From an uncultured Granulosicoccaceae bacterium (GTDB lineage Bacteria > Pseudomonadota > Gammaproteobacteria > Granulosicoccales > Granulosicoccaceae), in the NCBI GenBank assembly GCA_938005265.1, contig CALLOA010000011.1:16290-80289 (forward strand): 64,000 bases of DNA, given 5' to 3'. A model generated the notes under the pieces. It did no database searches. It was not told the DNA's origin and was given only the letters and a program-made list of their open reading frames with translations. This document shows positions 43,663 through 55,045 of the stretch, piece by piece. The first letter of the stretch is position 1; every line of letters begins with the position of its first letter. Made by a program: the position numbers and the translations under genes.

Positions 43663-44442
43663 ATGATACATGCAGACTTAAGTGGCAAAACCGTACTCGT
43701 CACTGGCGCTGCATCCGGCATCGGATTCGCCACGGCTGAGCTATTTGCAAAAAACGGGGCGACTGTTGCCATAAACGACTTGCCTGGCAACCCAAGATTG
43801 CAACAAGCCGTTGAGCAATTACAAACACAAGGACTACAGGTAATCGCAGCACCGGGGGACGCCGGAAGTGCCGCAGACGCACGTGCTATGGTCGAGAAGG
43901 CCATTGAAGATCTGGGTGGCCTGAATTATCTGGTAAACAATGCCGGTACACCCGGCACCAATAAACCGATACCACCAAATGATATGGCATCGCAGGATGA
44001 AGCATTCTGGCAGAAATTATTATCGGTTAATCTGCTAGGCCCCTGGCGCTGTACCGAGGCGGCTGTACCCGCACTTAAAGAACGTGCTGGCGCTATCGTC
44101 AATAACGCCTCCATTGCAGGTATCTTTGGTAACGGCTCCAGCTCCACCTACGCCGCAACCAAAGCTGCTCTGATCAACATGACCAAGGAACATGCCCGCG
44201 CATTCGGCCCGGACATCCGCGTCAATGCAATTGCACCGGGTGTTGTAGAGTCCGACTGGGAATGCCGCTTTGATCGTACAGAGCAAATGTTGGCAAGCAT
44301 TCCCATGAAACGTTCCGGCGTACCTGCAGATTATGCCGAAGCGATATTTTTTCTCTGTGCCGGTGGTGCTTACATCAGCGGCCACACATTAGTCGTTGAT
44401 GGTGGATTAACTGCTGGTCCGTCGGCAAATCACACAGCCTGA
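43663..44442 (+). CDS. short-chain dehydrogenase/reductase
   Basis: A 259-residue NAD(P)-dependent SDR from the ATG at 43663. VTGAASGIGFATAELFAKNG binds the cofactor, NNAG is at about residue 90, and the catalytic S-Y-K set is in NNASIAGIFGNGSSSTYAATKAAL. It ends with the family's ISGHTLVVDGGLTAGP. The TTG at 43600 gives a longer but unlikely leader. It precedes an enolase-superfamily dehydratase gene by 61 bases; together they suggest sugar-acid oxidation such as an L-fucose- or galactose-type route. The precise sugar is not determinable. Confidence 0.87.
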   Translation: MIHADLSGKTVLVTGAASGIGFATAELFAKNGATVAINDLPGNPRLQQAVEQLQTQGLQVIAAPGDAGSAADARAMVEKAIEDLGGLNYLVNNAGTPGTNKPIPPNDMASQDEAFWQKLLSVNLLGPWRCTEAAVPALKERAGAIVNNASIAGIFGNGSSSTYAATKAALINMTKEHARAFGPDIRVNAIAPGVVESDWECRFDRTEQMLASIPMKRSGVPADYAEAIFFLCAGGAYISGHTLVVDGGLTAGPSANHTA

Positions 44443-44503
44443 GAAACAACCACTTCGGTGCAAGGCAGGCCAATCGTTTTAATCACAGCAAAGTGACTCG
44501 CCC

Positions 44504-45649
44504 ATGACTGTTGAAGAACCAAGCGACCCCACAAACACCTTGCAGAAGGTTGAGAGTTTCAGCAACGAGTTTGTCGGGTTCGTCAAGATCACCATGGCCG
44601 ATGGGGCTAGCGGTTGGGGTCAGGTATCAACCTATCATTCAGACATCACCTGCCAGGTGTTGCATCGGCAAGTTGCTCCCTGGTTAATTGGCCAGGATGT
44701 CAGTGATCTTGACGACAAACTGGATCTGGTCGCCGAACGTGAGCACAAATTTCCCGGTTCTTACCTGCGGCGTGCCATGGCAGGGCTGGATACCGCAATC
44801 TGGGACATGCGTGGTAAACGGGCCGGCAAAAGTGTTTGCGAGTTACTGGGAGGCACGCCGGGCCCACTGCGGGTGTATGCCTCTTCGATGAAAAGGGATA
44901 TCACACCTGAAGATGAAGCAAAGAGGATTCTCAGCCTGATCGACAAGCACGGTTACGATGCATTCAAATTTCGTGTCGGAGCCGAGTGCGGGCGTAACCA
45001 AGATGAGTGGCCGGGTCGAACTGAGGCCATTATCCCGACGATCAGAAAAGCCGTTGGTGATAATTTTGATTTGCTAGTGGATGCCAACAGTTGTTTTGAG
45101 CCAGTGCGTGCGATTGAAGTGGGCAGAATGCTGGAAGACAATCACATTGGCCACTATGAGGAGCCCTGCCCTTATTGGGAGCCGGAGAAAACCCGCCAGG
45201 TCAAAGAGGCACTATCCATAGACGTTAGCGGTGGTGAACAGGATTGTGATCTTGGCTGGTGGAAACTGCTGCTGCAGATGCACACAGTGGATATTGCGCA
45301 ACCTGATGTGTGCTACATCGGTGGCATAAGCCGGAGCTTGCGAGTTGCCGCCATGGCGGCAGAACAGAAAATACCCGTTACGCCACACTGCGCTAACCTT
45401 TCCCTGGTTACATTGTTTACAGCACACTTACTCAAAGCATTACCCAATGCCGGCAAATACCTTGAATATTCAATTGAGGCTGCCGACTACTATCCCTGGC
45501 AGTATGGTCTGTATCGCAAAGACCCTTACATCATCAAGGATGGCAAACTGAGCATCGCTGACGAGCCTGGCTGGGGTGTCGAGATCAGCCGGGATTGGTT
45601 GGACAAAGCCGGCTATCAAAAAACCGATGAAGCCTATCCCTGGCCCTAG
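44504..45649 (+). CDS. enolase-superfamily (mandelate racemase / muconate lactonising) sugar-acid dehydratase-like
   Basis: A 381-residue enolase-superfamily enzyme. The metal ligands are D193 (LVDANS), E219 or E220 (HYEEPCPYWEP) and E245 (VSGGEQ). The acid/base candidates are K155 in KFRVG and H295 in TPHCANLS. This set fits the sugar-acid dehydratase branch. The N-terminal capping domain begins abruptly (MTVEEPSDPTNTLQKVES), about 20 residues short of typical members. An in-frame stop lies shortly upstream, so no longer start is available. A terminator follows the gene. Confidence 0.85.
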   Translation: MTVEEPSDPTNTLQKVESFSNEFVGFVKITMADGASGWGQVSTYHSDITCQVLHRQVAPWLIGQDVSDLDDKLDLVAEREHKFPGSYLRRAMAGLDTAIWDMRGKRAGKSVCELLGGTPGPLRVYASSMKRDITPEDEAKRILSLIDKHGYDAFKFRVGAECGRNQDEWPGRTEAIIPTIRKAVGDNFDLLVDANSCFEPVRAIEVGRMLEDNHIGHYEEPCPYWEPEKTRQVKEALSIDVSGGEQDCDLGWWKLLLQMHTVDIAQPDVCYIGGISRSLRVAAMAAEQKIPVTPHCANLSLVTLFTAHLLKALPNAGKYLEYSIEAADYYPWQYGLYRKDPYIIKDGKLSIADEPGWGVEISRDWLDKAGYQKTDEAYPWP

Positions 45650-45690
45650 CACTTATAAACAACCCCAATTTTACAGGCCCTGTTTGATTG

Positions 45691-45713
45691 AGCCAGTTTT
45701 ACTGAAACTGGCT
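45691..45713 (+). terminator. intrinsic terminator after the dehydratase gene
   Basis: AGCCAGTTT and AAACTGGCT form a perfect 9-bp stem around TACTG, followed by TTTT. It sits about 40 bases past the stop codon. Confidence 0.88.
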
Positions 45714-45724
45714 TTTAACAAGGT

Positions 45725-45772
45725 GGCCCGTAACTTATGCAGCCCGATGGTCCCTAACTTATGCAACCTGCT
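45725..45772. repeat. two degenerate 24-bp tandem units at the ppa stop codon
   Basis: The units 45725-45748 and 45749-45772 share the core TAACTTATGCA exactly and about 18 of 24 positions overall. The ppa stop (TAA on the minus strand, 45761-45759) is in one; the other repeats TAA 24 bases further on, in frame. Confidence 0.88.
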
Positions 45773-46391
45773 TTGCTTTGGCTCGCTCAAGCCCCTGACT
45801 GATCAGTTCGCGCGCATGCTCGGCATCACCCCAGGACTCAATGCGAACCCACTTACCGGGCTCCAGGTCCTTGTAATGCTCAAAAAAGTGCTGAATTTGC
45901 TGGCGTGAAATTTCCGGCAGATCAGTGTAGTTTTTAACTTCCTCGTAGCGTAACGTTACATCGCAGGAAGGCACGGCAATAATCTTTTCATCGCCACCAC
46001 CATCATCTTCCATCATCAACACACCGATCGGACGGCAATTAATAACCGAACCGGGCATCAGACAACGCGTATTGGCAACCAGCACATCAACCGGATCACC
46101 ATCATCAGACAAAGTGTGGGGTACAAAACCGTAGTTACCGGGGTATCGCATCGGTGTATAAAGAAAGCGATCAACAAACAGGGCACCGGAGTATTTATCC
46201 AGTTCGTATTTAATCGGTTCGCCGCCAACAGGCACTTCGATAATGACGTTCACGTCATCGGGTGCATTATGACCGGCAGGAATTCTATCAATGTTCATAG
46301 TTAATACGGATTGATTCTCTTCATTATCTTCCTGCGGCAATTGCTTTGACGGATTTCCATTTTCCTGAGGGTCTGTTTCTTCAGAAGTCAT
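45759..46391 (-). CDS. ppa: inorganic pyrophosphatase, family I, with acidic N-terminal extension
   Basis: A 210-residue cytosolic Mg-dependent enzyme that hydrolyses pyrophosphate. The catalytic core has [38 protein letters not shown], the signature [10 protein letters not shown] and KDLEPGKWV near the C-terminus. A 31-residue Glu/Asp/Gln-rich leader precedes the usual start MNIDRIPAG. The first ATG at 46391 has GAGGGA upstream while the inner ATG has none, so the extension is probably translated. It follows the CYTH triphosphatase gene on the same strand. Confidence 0.95.
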   Translation of the reverse strand: MTSEETDPQENGNPSKQLPQEDNEENQSVLTMNIDRIPAGHNAPDDVNVIIEVPVGGEPIKYELDKYSGALFVDRFLYTPMRYPGNYGFVPHTLSDDGDPVDVLVANTRCLMPGSVINCRPIGVLMMEDDGGGDEKIIAVPSCDVTLRYEEVKNYTDLPEISRQQIQHFFEHYKDLEPGKWVRIESWGDAEHARELISQGLERAKAKQVA

Positions 46392-46464
46392 TTAATCCCT
46401 CACTTTCTGAATTGATTGCAGCAGTATTTGTCTGTTTCATCGCGATAGTCGTGCCAATTTTCAT

Positions 46465-46947
46465 TTACCAGCGCGAAAACGGGTTTCGCGCCAGCTCGGA
46501 ATTATAATAGGCGGAAATGCCGGTAACTTCACGGCCCACCCACGCAGGCAGGGAAATGCTCTCATCTGCACGCTGCAGTTCCACCTCAGCGAGCAACAAA
46601 CCGGCGTTAAGTCCGCTAAAAACGTCCACTTCCCAGACGTGCTCAGCAACGCAAACTCGATACCTGGTTTTCTCGACAAGCCGCTCGCCACACAGATTGC
46701 CCAACATGGTATCGGCGTCAGCCAACGGCACTGCATATTCAAATTCGGCCCGCGTTGTGCCATCGTCACTGCCCGGCCCCTTGATTGTCAGGAAGGCATC
46801 GGTTGCCGCAATTCGCAAGCGCACAACAGTATGACCCGTTGTTGCAATATAACCCTGCACCATACGAACACCCTCACCCGCCTGCTGCAATACCTGCGGC
46901 AGTTCCGCGTCAGGGACCAGGAATTTCCGCTCAATCTCAATAGCCAT
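46465..46947 (-). CDS. CYTH-domain triphosphatase
   Basis: A 160-residue tunnel-fold phosphatase. It starts with MAIEIERKFLV, the ExExK signature, and continues with TVVRLRIAATDAFLTIKGP, EFEYAVP, EKTRYRV and LAEVELQR, giving the eight-stranded tunnel's charged residues. Single-domain bacterial members usually hydrolyse inorganic tripolyphosphate or long phosphoanhydrides. It begins nine bases after rarA and is followed by ppa. The exact substrate is inferred. Confidence 0.9.
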   Translation of the reverse strand: MAIEIERKFLVPDAELPQVLQQAGEGVRMVQGYIATTGHTVVRLRIAATDAFLTIKGPGSDDGTTRAEFEYAVPLADADTMLGNLCGERLVEKTRYRVCVAEHVWEVDVFSGLNAGLLLAEVELQRADESISLPAWVGREVTGISAYYNSELARNPFSRW

Positions 46948-46956
46948 GAAGCTACA

Positions 46957-48327
46957 TTACCCGGGTTTTTTATCTGCATTCACTGGCACCACACCAGCCT
47001 CACGGTTTAACCCACGTAGTTCAGCTAGCTTTTCGCCGACGCGAATTTCGAGTCCACGTGCAACCGGGTGATAAAACTCGTATTCGCCCAGCTCGTCGGG
47101 AAAATAGGTTTCACCAGCAGCAAAACCGTCGTTTTCATCGTGCGCATAACGATAGCCATCCCCAGCACCCAGCTGCTTCATAAAGTTGGTAGGCGCGTTG
47201 CGTATATGCATAGGCACACCCAACGAGCCACTTTCACGAGCCACGGCCATCGCTTGCTTGTAGGCTGTATACATCGCATTACTCTTGGGAGCGCAAGCCA
47301 TAAAAACCACCGCCTGTGCGATGGCCAATTCCCCTTCGGGACTACCCAGGCGCTCATAACTTTCCCAGCCAAACTGCGCAAGCTGTGCAGCGCGTGGATC
47401 AGCAATACCAATATCTTCCGTGGCGATCCGCATGACCCTGCGCGCTATATACAAAGGGTCGCAGCCACCATCAATCATGCGGCAAAACCAATAGAGCGCA
47501 GCATCCGGATTAGACCCCCTGACGGATTTGTGCAATGCAGATATCTGGTCATAAAACATGTCCCCGCCTTTATCGAACTGGCGCATCGTATCGCGGGTAA
47601 CCTCCGCCAACACGGATTCATCAACAACAAGTCGATCATCCACGCGGCGCGCACAATCTACTGCCAGTTCCAGAAACACCAGTGAACGCCTAGCATCGCC
47701 ATCGGCAATAGCAGCCAGCTCATCGCGTAGCTTATCCGGAAAGTCTATTGTTTGTGCGCCGTAACCACGCTCCTCATCAGCCAGTGCAGTATCGATTATC
47801 TGCCGGATATCACTGGCTTCAAGGCGTTTAAGCACATAAGTTCGCACTCGAGACAAGAGTGCATTATTCAGTTCAAATGACGGGTTTTCGGTGGTCGCTC
47901 CAACGAAATAAACGGTGCCATCTTCTATGTGTGGCAGGAAGGCATCCTGTTGAGATTTGTTGAAACGATGCACTTCATCGATAAATAACACGCTTCTCTG
48001 ACCGGTACTATCCAGTGCAGCTTTAGCTTCCGCCACAGCCGCCCGGATTTCCTTTACACCGGATAAAACGGCAGACAAGCTGAGAAAGACCGCATCGCAA
48101 TGCAGTGCAATCATTCTTGCCAAGGTGGTCTTGCCTGTGCCGGGAGGCCCCCAAAACACCATGGAATGCAGGCGATCGTGCTGTAATGCCTGGCGCAAGG
48201 TGCCACCGGACTCCAGCAGATGTTGCTGCCCGAAAAATTGCTCAAGTGTCGTCGGGCGCATACGCTCAGCCAGCGGCGCTACCGAATCGCGTTGAAACAA
48301 TGATGATTGGCTCGCACTATCGTTCAA
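46957..48327 (-). CDS. rarA: replication-associated recombination ATPase RarA
   Basis: A 456-residue AAA+ clamp-loader-like protein that acts at stalled replication forks. GPPGTGKTTLARMIA is Walker A, SVLFIDEVHRFNKSQQDAFLPH is Walker B, and GATTENPSFELNNALLSR is sensor 1. ARRVMRIATEDIGIADPRA and YHPVARGLEIRVGEKLAELR are the tetramerisation and C-terminal helices. The order ftsK-lolA-rarA is conserved in many gammaproteobacteria. Confidence 0.97.
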   Translation of the reverse strand: MNDSASQSSLFQRDSVAPLAERMRPTTLEQFFGQQHLLESGGTLRQALQHDRLHSMVFWGPPGTGKTTLARMIALHCDAVFLSLSAVLSGVKEIRAAVAEAKAALDSTGQRSVLFIDEVHRFNKSQQDAFLPHIEDGTVYFVGATTENPSFELNNALLSRVRTYVLKRLEASDIRQIIDTALADEERGYGAQTIDFPDKLRDELAAIADGDARRSLVFLELAVDCARRVDDRLVVDESVLAEVTRDTMRQFDKGGDMFYDQISALHKSVRGSNPDAALYWFCRMIDGGCDPLYIARRVMRIATEDIGIADPRAAQLAQFGWESYERLGSPEGELAIAQAVVFMACAPKSNAMYTAYKQAMAVARESGSLGVPMHIRNAPTNFMKQLGAGDGYRYAHDENDGFAAGETYFPDELGEYEFYHPVARGLEIRVGEKLAELRGLNREAGVVPVNADKKPG

Positions 48328-48394
48328 GTGCGGCTCCTGAAGTGGCTGGAAAACGCTATTTTACACCAGCCTGCCTACAGCGCTATGTTGTAGC

Positions 48395-49099
48395 CTAGCC
48401 CTCGCCTATCACATCAACGCCAGCCGGTGGTACAAAGCGAAAGTCGGCATCATCAAGCGGAATATCAGGGTTAAAATTCGTGAAACGAATTTGTGTCGCC
48501 TGACCAAAACTGTCGCGCAGTTCCATAGCAGCAAGGCCTTTCTCATTCAGGCCAAGAAATACCAGCTCAAAATCCGAATGATCAGTCTTTGGTTTCAATT
48601 CAACCCAGTCAATTCCATCCGAATTTCCTAAAGGACGCAGCACAAATTCCTGCTCCAGCGGTTTGTCACCCATTAGTAAAGACAACGGGGTGCCCGCACC
48701 CTGCTCGGCAAGTGGACTGACAGTTACTTGTTCAAGGTCAATGTCATACAGCCAGACACTGCTGCCATCAGCCACAATTTTTTGTGGTGACGGTGAGGTG
48801 TAATTCCAGATAAACCGCCCCGGGCGTTTGAGAAACACTTCACCGGCAGACTGTTGCAACGGATTGGAATCGGCATCATAGACTACCTGGGTAAAACCGG
48901 CGGAGAAAGAAGTCAGAGAATCAGTGAAGTTAGTCAGGCGCTTCAATACCTGCTGGTTGCTGCCATCCTGGGCAAACACCGCACTCGACAGGCCAAGGCA
49001 TACTACCGAGGCAATAAATGGCACACTCACTCGTCGCACCATTTTTCCCAGTGCAAAGAAAACTGTATTTATCATAAATTTTCGGGAATTTTCTAGCAT
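48395..49099 (-). CDS. lolA: outer-membrane lipoprotein carrier LolA
   Basis: A protein of 234 residues from the ATG at 49099, which has AAGGAG seven bases upstream; a frame back to 49135 lacks a site. The signal peptide is around VPFIASVVCLGLSSAVFA, with cleavage after AVFA. The mature protein has LTNFTDSLTSFSAGFTQVVYD, GEVFLKRPGRFIWNYTSPSPQ, and VADGSSVWLYDIDLEQVTV, as in LolA. It ferries lipoproteins across the periplasm, in line with the several lipoproteins in this window. It lies between ftsK and rarA. Confidence 0.95.
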   Translation of the reverse strand: MLENSRKFMINTVFFALGKMVRRVSVPFIASVVCLGLSSAVFAQDGSNQQVLKRLTNFTDSLTSFSAGFTQVVYDADSNPLQQSAGEVFLKRPGRFIWNYTSPSPQKIVADGSSVWLYDIDLEQVTVSPLAEQGAGTPLSLLMGDKPLEQEFVLRPLGNSDGIDWVELKPKTDHSDFELVFLGLNEKGLAAMELRDSFGQATQIRFTNFNPDIPLDDADFRFVPPAGVDVIGEG

Positions 49100-49376
49100 A
49101 CTGCTCTCCTTAGGCATGCCTTCACTGGCGGCCAATCTGTGGTGCCGGTAAATAAAATGAGTCGGATGAAGTCCTGCGGGTGACTGACAGCTTACACCCG
49201 TAGATCAATTGCGTTTGCCAATCGATGACACTCTAGAGTAGATAGCGTCAAATCAGGCTGGTTTCATGCCATCACTTGCGGATTGGTAACATACAATCAC
49301 ATTGTCGGGAGTTTTTGCGCAAGAATCGGCGGATTATCTTGCTGTTAGTCCAGCTTGTAGCTGGCAACGGGCCAGG

Positions 49377-49396
49377 CAATCAATCCATCAATCCAT
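49377..49396. repeat. 8-bp tandem units at the ftsK stop codon
   Basis: CAATCCAT occurs twice (49381-49396), preceded by a half unit CAAT. On the gene strand this makes TGATGGAT units, so a second TGA lies eight bases after the real stop, in another frame. Confidence 0.88.
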
Positions 49397-52228
49397 CGAT
49401 ACCGGCGGCGGTGCCAGCACTTCGCGATTACCGTTTGACTGGACTTGCGTTACCACACCCGCAGCTTCCATATCCTCAACAATTCGGGCAGCACGGTTGT
49501 AACCAATTTTCAGACGGCGCTGCACATAGGAAATAGACGCACGCCGTGATTCAGTCACGATGGCCACAGCCTGATCATATAATTTGTCCTGCTCGCCCTC
49601 CAGATCACCCGGTTCTGCCGGAATGCCTGGCAAAGAGCCACTTTCCTGCACAATTTCTTCGATGTAGCTGGGCTCACCACTGGATCGCAGGTGTGCCACC
49701 ACTGCATGCACTTCGTGATCATCAACAAAGGCCCCATGAACCCGTTCCGGTAGCGCAACACCGGGTGGCAGATAAAGCATATCGCCATTGCCCAACAATG
49801 ACTCGGCACCCATCTGGTCAAGAATGGTACGTGAATCAATCCTCGACGAGACCTGGAAGGCAACACGACTAGGAATGTTGGCTTTGATCAGGCCCGTTAT
49901 AACATCGACTGAGGGGCGTTGGGTTGCAAGTATCAAGTGGATACCGGCAGCACGCGCTTTTTGGGCGATACGAGCGATCAACTCTTCCGCCTTTTTACCG
50001 ACCTGCATCATCATGTCAGCAAATTCATCAACGACAACGACAATCAGGGGAAACGGCTCCAGCGTTGGGGGCTCCTGATCGGGATTCATTGCCTGCTCCG
50101 GTTTATACATGGGATCCGGCAGCGGTTCACCCTTATCAATTGCCTCGCGCACCTTTCGGTTATAACCTGCCAGGTTGCGTACTCCCAGCGTTGCCATCAC
50201 CTTGTAACGTCGCTCCATTTCACCGACACACCAACGCAGCGCATTGGCGGCTTCTTTCATATCGGTTACCACCGGCGTCAACAGGTGCGGAATACCATCA
50301 TAGATATTCAACTCCAGCATTTTCGGGTCAACGAGGATCATCCGTACCTCACTGGGTGTTGCCTTGTATAACAGACTCAGCAACATGGCGTTGACTGCCA
50401 CTGACTTACCCGACCCGGTTGTACCGGCAACCAGCAGATGGGGCATTTTTGCAAGATCAGCAGTCACCGGTATACCACTGATGTCTTTGCCCAGCGCCAA
50501 TGTCAGCGGCGAGCGTGTTTTATCGTACTGTTCCGATTGCAGCAGTTCCGATAATTGAATGAGGTCCCGCTCCTCGTTCGGAATCTCCAGACCTATGGTG
50601 GATTTACCCGCAATCACCTCCACCACACGCACACTGACCAGCGATAGCGAGCGCGCAATATCCTGTGTCAGGTTGGTTATCTGCTTGGCTTTTGTACCAG
50701 GCTCGGGCTGGAGTTCAAATCGCGTGATAACCGGACCGGGATGCACCGCGACCACTTCCACCGAAATATTAAAGTCAGCCAGTTTGACTTCAAGCAGCCT
50801 TGACAGAGTTTCAAGCTCGGCATCGGTATAGCCGGTTTTGGATTGTTGTGGCGGATCCAGCAGCGACAATGGTGGCAATTCTGAATCTGCAACGTCGCGA
50901 AACAGCGGATACTGCAGCTCATCACGGGCCGGCGGCTTGATAACAGGCTTCTTCGCGCTTTTAGCTGCTGCTTTTTTACCCCCAGGAGCTGCCTCTCCGG
51001 CTGCCGCTGCGTTCTTGGCGCTTGCCAGTTTGCTGGCCAGTGTGGCTTTGACACCAGCTGCGGGTTTTAATACCGCATTGGTGAGTATCGGTGGCTCAAA
51101 ATCGTAGTCATCCGCAGGCGCGGGCGTCGCTGCAGGCAGTTTTTTAGCAGCCGCTTTGTTACGCTTGCCGGCTCTGGCCTTTGCTTCACCCAGATCAGAT
51201 GTTTCATCAAAACTTCCCGTCCCCTGCAGGCGGGCTTGGGCGAGTTGTTGGCGCAATCCGGTGACTTGCCCCGTGCCGTCGAGCGTATCATCTGCGAAGG
51301 TGCCATCGAGTGGATCAAGCAAAGGGTCTTCAGCTACCTGGGCCGCTTGTAGATCGCGTAATCGCAAATTTCTTGCATGGGTAAGCTCGCGACGCTTTTG
51401 ATATTCATCGTAACCATCCAGAAGATTGGAGACTCGTTGCCCCAATTTGTTAAACAGCCCGATTACTGCCCCCCCGGTGGCTTCAAGCAAAGCAAACCAG
51501 GAAGAACCCAACGACAGAGTCAAGGAACAAAAAAACAGTGCTGTGAGCAGCAGAGTCGTGCCCAGCGGCTTGAAGATCGACACCAGTTTCCAGGCCACTT
51601 GGGTGCCCAGCATGCCGCCCCCGAATATGTTGTGTGGCAGAGCGCCTTCGCTGACACCAAAATGCAAATCAGCTATGCCACAGGCGGAAATCAACAACAA
51701 TACGAAACCGGCGATCCGGACAAAAGCGAAGGGTTCCGCACCCACGGGTTTGGCAAAGCGGCCACGCACCAGGCGCCAACCTATAAAACCAAGCATTATT
51801 GGCAACAAATAAGCGACATAGCCAAACAGATTAAACAGTACGTCCGATACCCAGGCTCCAGCCGGCCCGACACTGTTATCGACCACTGAATTGCGCCCGG
51901 TGTGCGACCAGCCAGGATCGTTAACATTGAAGGTAAACAAAGCGAGAGCGGTGATTGCGGCAATAACCAGAAAGCCGAAACCTGCAGATTCACGCACGGC
52001 CAATGCCAGATGGTCAATCGCAGCATGACGCCGCACCGCAGCATTGGGGTCAGTATTGCGCGTTGCCCCCACCTTCTTGCCCGATGCGCTACTTTTACGC
52101 GAGGCAGCAGCAGAACGCGCCGTTTTGGCTGTCGCTTTCTTTTTGCTTGGGGCAGCTTTTTTGCCCCTCGCTGCCTGCTTTCGTGCAGGCGCTGCCGAGC
52201 TGCTGCGCTTTTTTTGTGCCTGGGCCAA
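49388..52228 (-). CDS. ftsK: DNA translocase FtsK
   Basis: A 946-residue divisome DNA pump that resolves chromosome dimers and moves the terminus. Residues 1-75 are an unusual Lys/Ala/Ser-rich basic leader. Four membrane segments follow up to about residue 240, including [17 protein letters not shown] and [20 protein letters not shown] short linker of about 230 residues leads to the motor with Walker [13 protein letters not shown] and Walker [13 protein letters not shown]. The C-terminal gamma winged helix ([27 protein letters not shown]) reads KOPS sites. It is much shorter than E. coli FtsK because of the linker. Confidence 0.97.
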   Translation of the reverse strand: MAQAQKKRSSSAAPARKQAARGKKAAPSKKKATAKTARSAAASRKSSASGKKVGATRNTDPNAAVRRHAAIDHLALAVRESAGFGFLVIAAITALALFTFNVNDPGWSHTGRNSVVDNSVGPAGAWVSDVLFNLFGYVAYLLPIMLGFIGWRLVRGRFAKPVGAEPFAFVRIAGFVLLLISACGIADLHFGVSEGALPHNIFGGGMLGTQVAWKLVSIFKPLGTTLLLTALFFCSLTLSLGSSWFALLEATGGAVIGLFNKLGQRVSNLLDGYDEYQKRRELTHARNLRLRDLQAAQVAEDPLLDPLDGTFADDTLDGTGQVTGLRQQLAQARLQGTGSFDETSDLGEAKARAGKRNKAAAKKLPAATPAPADDYDFEPPILTNAVLKPAAGVKATLASKLASAKNAAAAGEAAPGGKKAAAKSAKKPVIKPPARDELQYPLFRDVADSELPPLSLLDPPQQSKTGYTDAELETLSRLLEVKLADFNISVEVVAVHPGPVITRFELQPEPGTKAKQITNLTQDIARSLSLVSVRVVEVIAGKSTIGLEIPNEERDLIQLSELLQSEQYDKTRSPLTLALGKDISGIPVTADLAKMPHLLVAGTTGSGKSVAVNAMLLSLLYKATPSEVRMILVDPKMLELNIYDGIPHLLTPVVTDMKEAANALRWCVGEMERRYKVMATLGVRNLAGYNRKVREAIDKGEPLPDPMYKPEQAMNPDQEPPTLEPFPLIVVVVDEFADMMMQVGKKAEELIARIAQKARAAGIHLILATQRPSVDVITGLIKANIPSRVAFQVSSRIDSRTILDQMGAESLLGNGDMLYLPPGVALPERVHGAFVDDHEVHAVVAHLRSSGEPSYIEEIVQESGSLPGIPAEPGDLEGEQDKLYDQAVAIVTESRRASISYVQRRLKIGYNRAARIVEDMEAAGVVTQVQSNGNREVLAPPPVSMD

Positions 52229-53635
<1,407 letters not shown>

Positions 53636-53643
53636 ATCCAGGC

Positions 53644-53677
53644 GCCTGATGACTTTTGCCGCTTGATAACTTTTGCT
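53644..53677. repeat. two degenerate 17-bp tandem units after trxB
   Basis: GCCTGATGACTTTTGCC (53644-53660) and GCTTGATAACTTTTGCT (53661-53677) match at 14 of 17 positions and begin nine bases after the trxB stop. Each contains TGA; the second also has TAA. A partial earlier unit, GGCCTGA, includes the real stop. Confidence 0.8.
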
Positions 53678-53724
53678 TTTGCTAAACGCCGCCAGGCCCA
53701 CCATGAAATTCAGGCAATTACCCG

Positions 53725-55020
53725 ATGAGTAACACCGACAACCTGAATCTAGTTGTCGAGGTCACTGACACGCTATCGGGTATTGGCAAGGATGAATGGA
53801 ATGAGCTCGACTTGCACAACAACCCGTTTGTGCATTACGAGTTCCTTGCCACGCTGGAAGAAACTGGCTGTGTCGGTAAAGACAGCGGATGGTATCCGCG
53901 CTATTTTCTGCTGAAAGCGGTAGCAGCTGATGAGTTGGCGCAGCAGACTGCAGCTGAAGATGCACCTGACACCGAGCCCACAGTGCCCTCGCAGCCTAGC
54001 CGCGGCAAGCTTTTAGCTGTATGCCCCTGCTACATTAAAATGCATTCCTATGGCGAGTTCGTTTTTGACTGGGCATGGGCAGACGCCTATGAACGCCACG
54101 GCCTTTCTTACTACCCTAAAATGATTTCAGCGATACCGTTTACCCCTGCAACCGGCCCCCGAATTCTGATCAACCGCGATCTGCCCGAAGAAAACCCTGA
54201 TGAGAACGAGAACAATGCCGATGATCCTGCTATCACCGGTAAGGCCGCTGCCAGCCTTTTGATCGAGACTATCCTGGAATTCTGCCGCACACAGGGTTTC
54301 AGCAGTATGCATTGGCTATTTACAGAAGAGGCGCAACACGAGTTGTTGCTGCAGCATAAATTGATGTCCCGTCTTGACTGCCAGTACCATTGGCACAATA
54401 ACGGTTACACCTCATTCGATGATTTTCTGTCGCAATGCAACAGCAAGCGCCGCAAGACGATCCGACGCGAAAGGCGGTATGTCACAGACGCCAAGCTACG
54501 GGTGGAACGACGCCTGGGTTCAAGCCTTAACTCACACGAATGGAGTCTGGTGCATGAATTTTACTGCGCCACCTTCGACAGTAAATGGGGCAGCCCCTCG
54601 CTGACACTGGAATTTTTCCAGCAAATCGGCCGTGATTTCGGTGATAACTGCCTGATTGTGCTAGCGTACTCTGACGGCAGTGATCCCATTGCAACTTCGA
54701 TTATGTTCTTCAGCGACGACACCCTATACGGGCGCTTCTGGGGAGCGTCGGAGGACCATCACTGTCTGCACTTTGAGGCGTGTTACTATCAAGGCATCGA
54801 ATTCTGTATCGAAAAGAATATAAAGAACTTCGAACCTGGCGCACAGGGCGAGCACAAGATTACCCGTGGCTTCGAGCCAACCTTCACTCGCTCGGCTCAC
54901 TGGATAGCCCATGAAGGTTTCGGTGAGGCCGTGGAAAGATACTTGCGCGAAGAACGGGATCTCATCGAACAAAGACGTGAAGGACTGACTGAGCGATTGC
55001 CATTCAGACTGGAGCCATAA
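53725..55020 (+). CDS. DUF482 / FemX-like GNAT acyltransferase
   Basis: A 431-residue cytosolic protein of the DUF482 (peptidogalycan biosynthesis) group with an acetyltransferase-like core. Features are NPFVHYEFLATLEETGCVG, CYIKMHSYGEFVFDWAWADAY, HWHNNGYTSFDDFLSQCNSKRRKTIRRERR and FEPGAQGEHKITRGFEPT. The substrate is not known; an aminoacyl or acyl group transfer is expected from the fold. It is next to aat, an aminoacyl-tRNA-dependent transferase, in many proteobacteria. An Asp/Glu-rich insertion at about residues 150-170 is a likely surface loop. Confidence 0.85.
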   Translation: MSNTDNLNLVVEVTDTLSGIGKDEWNELDLHNNPFVHYEFLATLEETGCVGKDSGWYPRYFLLKAVAADELAQQTAAEDAPDTEPTVPSQPSRGKLLAVCPCYIKMHSYGEFVFDWAWADAYERHGLSYYPKMISAIPFTPATGPRILINRDLPEENPDENENNADDPAITGKAAASLLIETILEFCRTQGFSSMHWLFTEEAQHELLLQHKLMSRLDCQYHWHNNGYTSFDDFLSQCNSKRRKTIRRERRYVTDAKLRVERRLGSSLNSHEWSLVHEFYCATFDSKWGSPSLTLEFFQQIGRDFGDNCLIVLAYSDGSDPIATSIMFFSDDTLYGRFWGASEDHHCLHFEACYYQGIEFCIEKNIKNFEPGAQGEHKITRGFEPTFTRSAHWIAHEGFGEAVERYLREERDLIEQRREGLTERLPFRLEP

Positions 55021-55045
55021 CAAACACTGCGATAACTGCAAAAGT

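Noticed and set aside
51426..51812. 128-codon frame antisense to ftsK
   Set aside because: It is a shadow of a GC-biased region coding for FtsK membrane helices and linker.
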